Below, piece by piece: positions 62,948 through 64,000 of a DNA stretch of 64,000 nucleotides. A program made the translations under genes and the position numbers. Source of the DNA: Ornithinimicrobium faecis (GTDB lineage: Bacteria; Actinomycetota; Actinomycetes; Actinomycetales; Dermatophilaceae); NCBI RefSeq assembly GCF_023923225.1, contig NZ_CP099489.1:62001-126000 (forward strand). Reading direction: 5' to 3'. The stretch's first letter is position 1. Each line of letters begins with the position of its first letter. The notes below the pieces were generated by a model that did no database searches, was not told where the DNA came from, and worked only from the letters and a program-made list of their open reading frames with translations.

Positions 62948-63505
62948 ATGGTTGACACCAGACGAGAGCGCACGCATGAGCGTCTCCTGACGTGTGCGCT
63001 TGCGTTGTTCGAGGCCCAGGGGTTTGAGTCGACCACGACGGCGCAGATTGCGGCGGCAGCCGGAGTCACGGAGATGACCTTCTTCCGCCACTTCGCCAGC
63101 AAGGCACGGGTCGTCACCACCGATCCGTATGACCCGATGATCGCGGACGGGATCGCCACCCAACCGCATGGCCTTCCACCGTTGGTCCGCGCCGCGCGCG
63201 GAGTGGGTCAGGCCCTTCGCACGATGTCGGAGCCGGAGACGGACCTGGTGCGTCGCCGGGTCCGAGTCATCGCTGCTTCGCCGGCGTTGCGTGCCAGCAC
63301 TTTCCGCGGCCACGAGGCCACCGAGACGCGCATTCGGGATCAGCTCATCACGGACGGCGCGCCCGAGATGGAGGCCCACGTGGCCGCCGCAGCGCTCATG
63401 GCCGCGTTGACCGCGGCACTCTTCTTGTGGGCGCAGGACGACGAACTGCCCGTGCGCACCGCGGTTGAGGCGGCCCTCCTCACCCTGGCGGGTCCCGGTG
63501 CCTGA
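62948..63505 (+). CDS. TetR-family transcriptional regulator
   Basis: A 185-residue regulator. Its HTH is in residues about 10-55 (RTHERLLTCALALFEAQGF, then TTTAQIAAAAGVTEMTFFRH). The C-terminal part has ALMAALTAALFLWAQDDEL, similar to the MftR/TetR_C ligand domain. The ATG at 62948 follows AGGAG closely; a GTG at 62945 is an alternative. It overlaps the ABC ATPase gene by eight bases and probably represses it together with itself through the palindrome upstream. The ligand is unknown. Confidence 0.88.
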   Translation: MVDTRRERTHERLLTCALALFEAQGFESTTTAQIAAAAGVTEMTFFRHFASKARVVTTDPYDPMIADGIATQPHGLPPLVRAARGVGQALRTMSEPETDLVRRRVRVIAASPALRASTFRGHEATETRIRDQLITDGAPEMEAHVAAAALMAALTAALFLWAQDDELPVRTAVEAALLTLAGPGA

Positions 63506-64000
63506 CCGTCTCAGGGTGCGGGAGGCGACCCGAGTCTTCGGAGCAGACGCCGGCCTGTTCGGCCTGAGCCTGTCGCTCGCGGCCGGTGAGGTGCACGCGA
63601 TCATCGGCCTCAACGGCGCCGGGAAGACGACGCTGATGCGTGCGGTCCTGGGGATGCTCGCTCTCACTGGCGGCACCGTCTCGATCGACGGCACGCCACT
63701 GGCACGAGTGCCGACCGTCACGTGGAGCCGGGTCGGACATCTCGTTGAGCATCTCTTCGCCTATCCCGAGCTCGACACCCGCACCAACCTGGAGGTGGCG
63801 GCGCGTCTCCACGGTGCCGACTCCTTGTCGATCCCCGGGATCGTCGACACGGCCATCAGCGAGCTCGGCCTCGTGCGATACGCCCAGGTGAGGGCGGCCC
63901 GCCTGTCCCAGGGGAACCGGAACCGCCTCGGCCTGGCCGCGGCTCTCCAGCACGATCCCTCGCTGATTGTCCTCGACGAACCGACCAACGCGCTTGACCC
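63498..64000 (+). CDS. ABC transporter ATP-binding protein, cut by the right window edge
   Basis: About 167 residues are visible from the GTG at 63498. They include Walker A IIGLNGAGKTTLM (about residue 36), the Q-loop area VGHLVEHLFAYPELDTRTNL, the signature LSQGNRNRLGLA and Walker B SLIVLDEPTNALD at the window end. Spacing and motifs suit the CcmA/NatA group of exporters. It overlaps TetR by eight bases and is likely regulated by it. The permease genes should follow outside the window. Confidence 0.92.
   Translation, partial: MPDRLRVREATRVFGADAGLFGLSLSLAAGEVHAIIGLNGAGKTTLMRAVLGMLALTGGTVSIDGTPLARVPTVTWSRVGHLVEHLFAYPELDTRTNLEVAARLHGADSLSIPGIVDTAISELGLVRYAQVRAARLSQGNRNRLGLAAALQHDPSLIVLDEPTNALD

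Overview
The window is high-GC actinobacterial chromosomal DNA. Markers are GTG/TTG starts, tight ATGA/GTGA overlaps, a CrgA septation protein, a PknB-PbpA-FtsW/RodA-PstP-FhaB-FhaA cluster next to tRNA-Leu(CAG), an F420-type (Ddn-like) reductase and an AfsR/SARP regulator. The gene order around 20-32 kb (peptidyl-prolyl isomerase, rhomboid, crgA, DUF881, pknB ... fhaA) is the classical near-oriC block of Actinomycetota. I would guess a member of Micrococcales such as the Intrasporangiaceae/Ornithinimicrobiaceae group, but the sequence alone does not prove the genus.

Region by region. 0-2.3 kb: an IS-like transposase open at the left edge, a perfect hairpin and the C-terminal stub of a LuxR-type regulator. 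2.4-11.1 kb: TetR plus SGNH hydrolase, an acyl-CoA ligase, ferritin, a lipoprotein with a glucuronyl C5-epimerase fold, an XRE-type protein and a secreted subtilase. 11.1-11.6 kb: a non-coding stretch with two 81-bp tandem palindromic units. 11.6-18.7 kb, minus strand: OafA-type acyltransferase/SGNH protein, then ATP-grasp, a serine-less peptidase-E/cyanophycinase-like protein and an esterase, then NYN nuclease and flavin reductase. 18.9-31.7 kb: the cell-division and cell-wall signalling block, with a cluster of DnaA-box-like sequences between the rhomboid gene and crgA. 31.9 kb: tRNA-Leu(CAG) with a perfect terminator hairpin.

32-54 kb is accessory in character. An ECF41-type sigma factor and a divergent NAD(P)-binding protein each carry the TGTCACA-N16-CGTC signature. 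A TetR gene is interrupted by an amber codon but keeps an intact palindromic operator in front of a four- or five-gene redox operon. An ABC-2 exporter sits next to a LuxR regulator. A ParDE-like pair has a shortened toxin. Stand-alone enzymes follow (MaoC, DinB, ExoIII, RidA, GNAT, fructosamine kinase, LMW-PTP, SurE, PfkB kinase) together with a large SARP/NB-ARC regulator.

54.4-62.8 kb is the most unusual part: two adjacent very large genes (1218 and 1574 residues) that I cannot assign to any family. Both are beta-rich, lack signal peptides and obvious membrane segments, and contain helical insertions. They are spaced as an operon and end in a 24-bp tandem repeat that starts at the stop codon of the second gene. 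The window closes with a TetR regulator, a palindromic site in front of it, and the start of an ABC transporter ATPase that is cut by the right edge.
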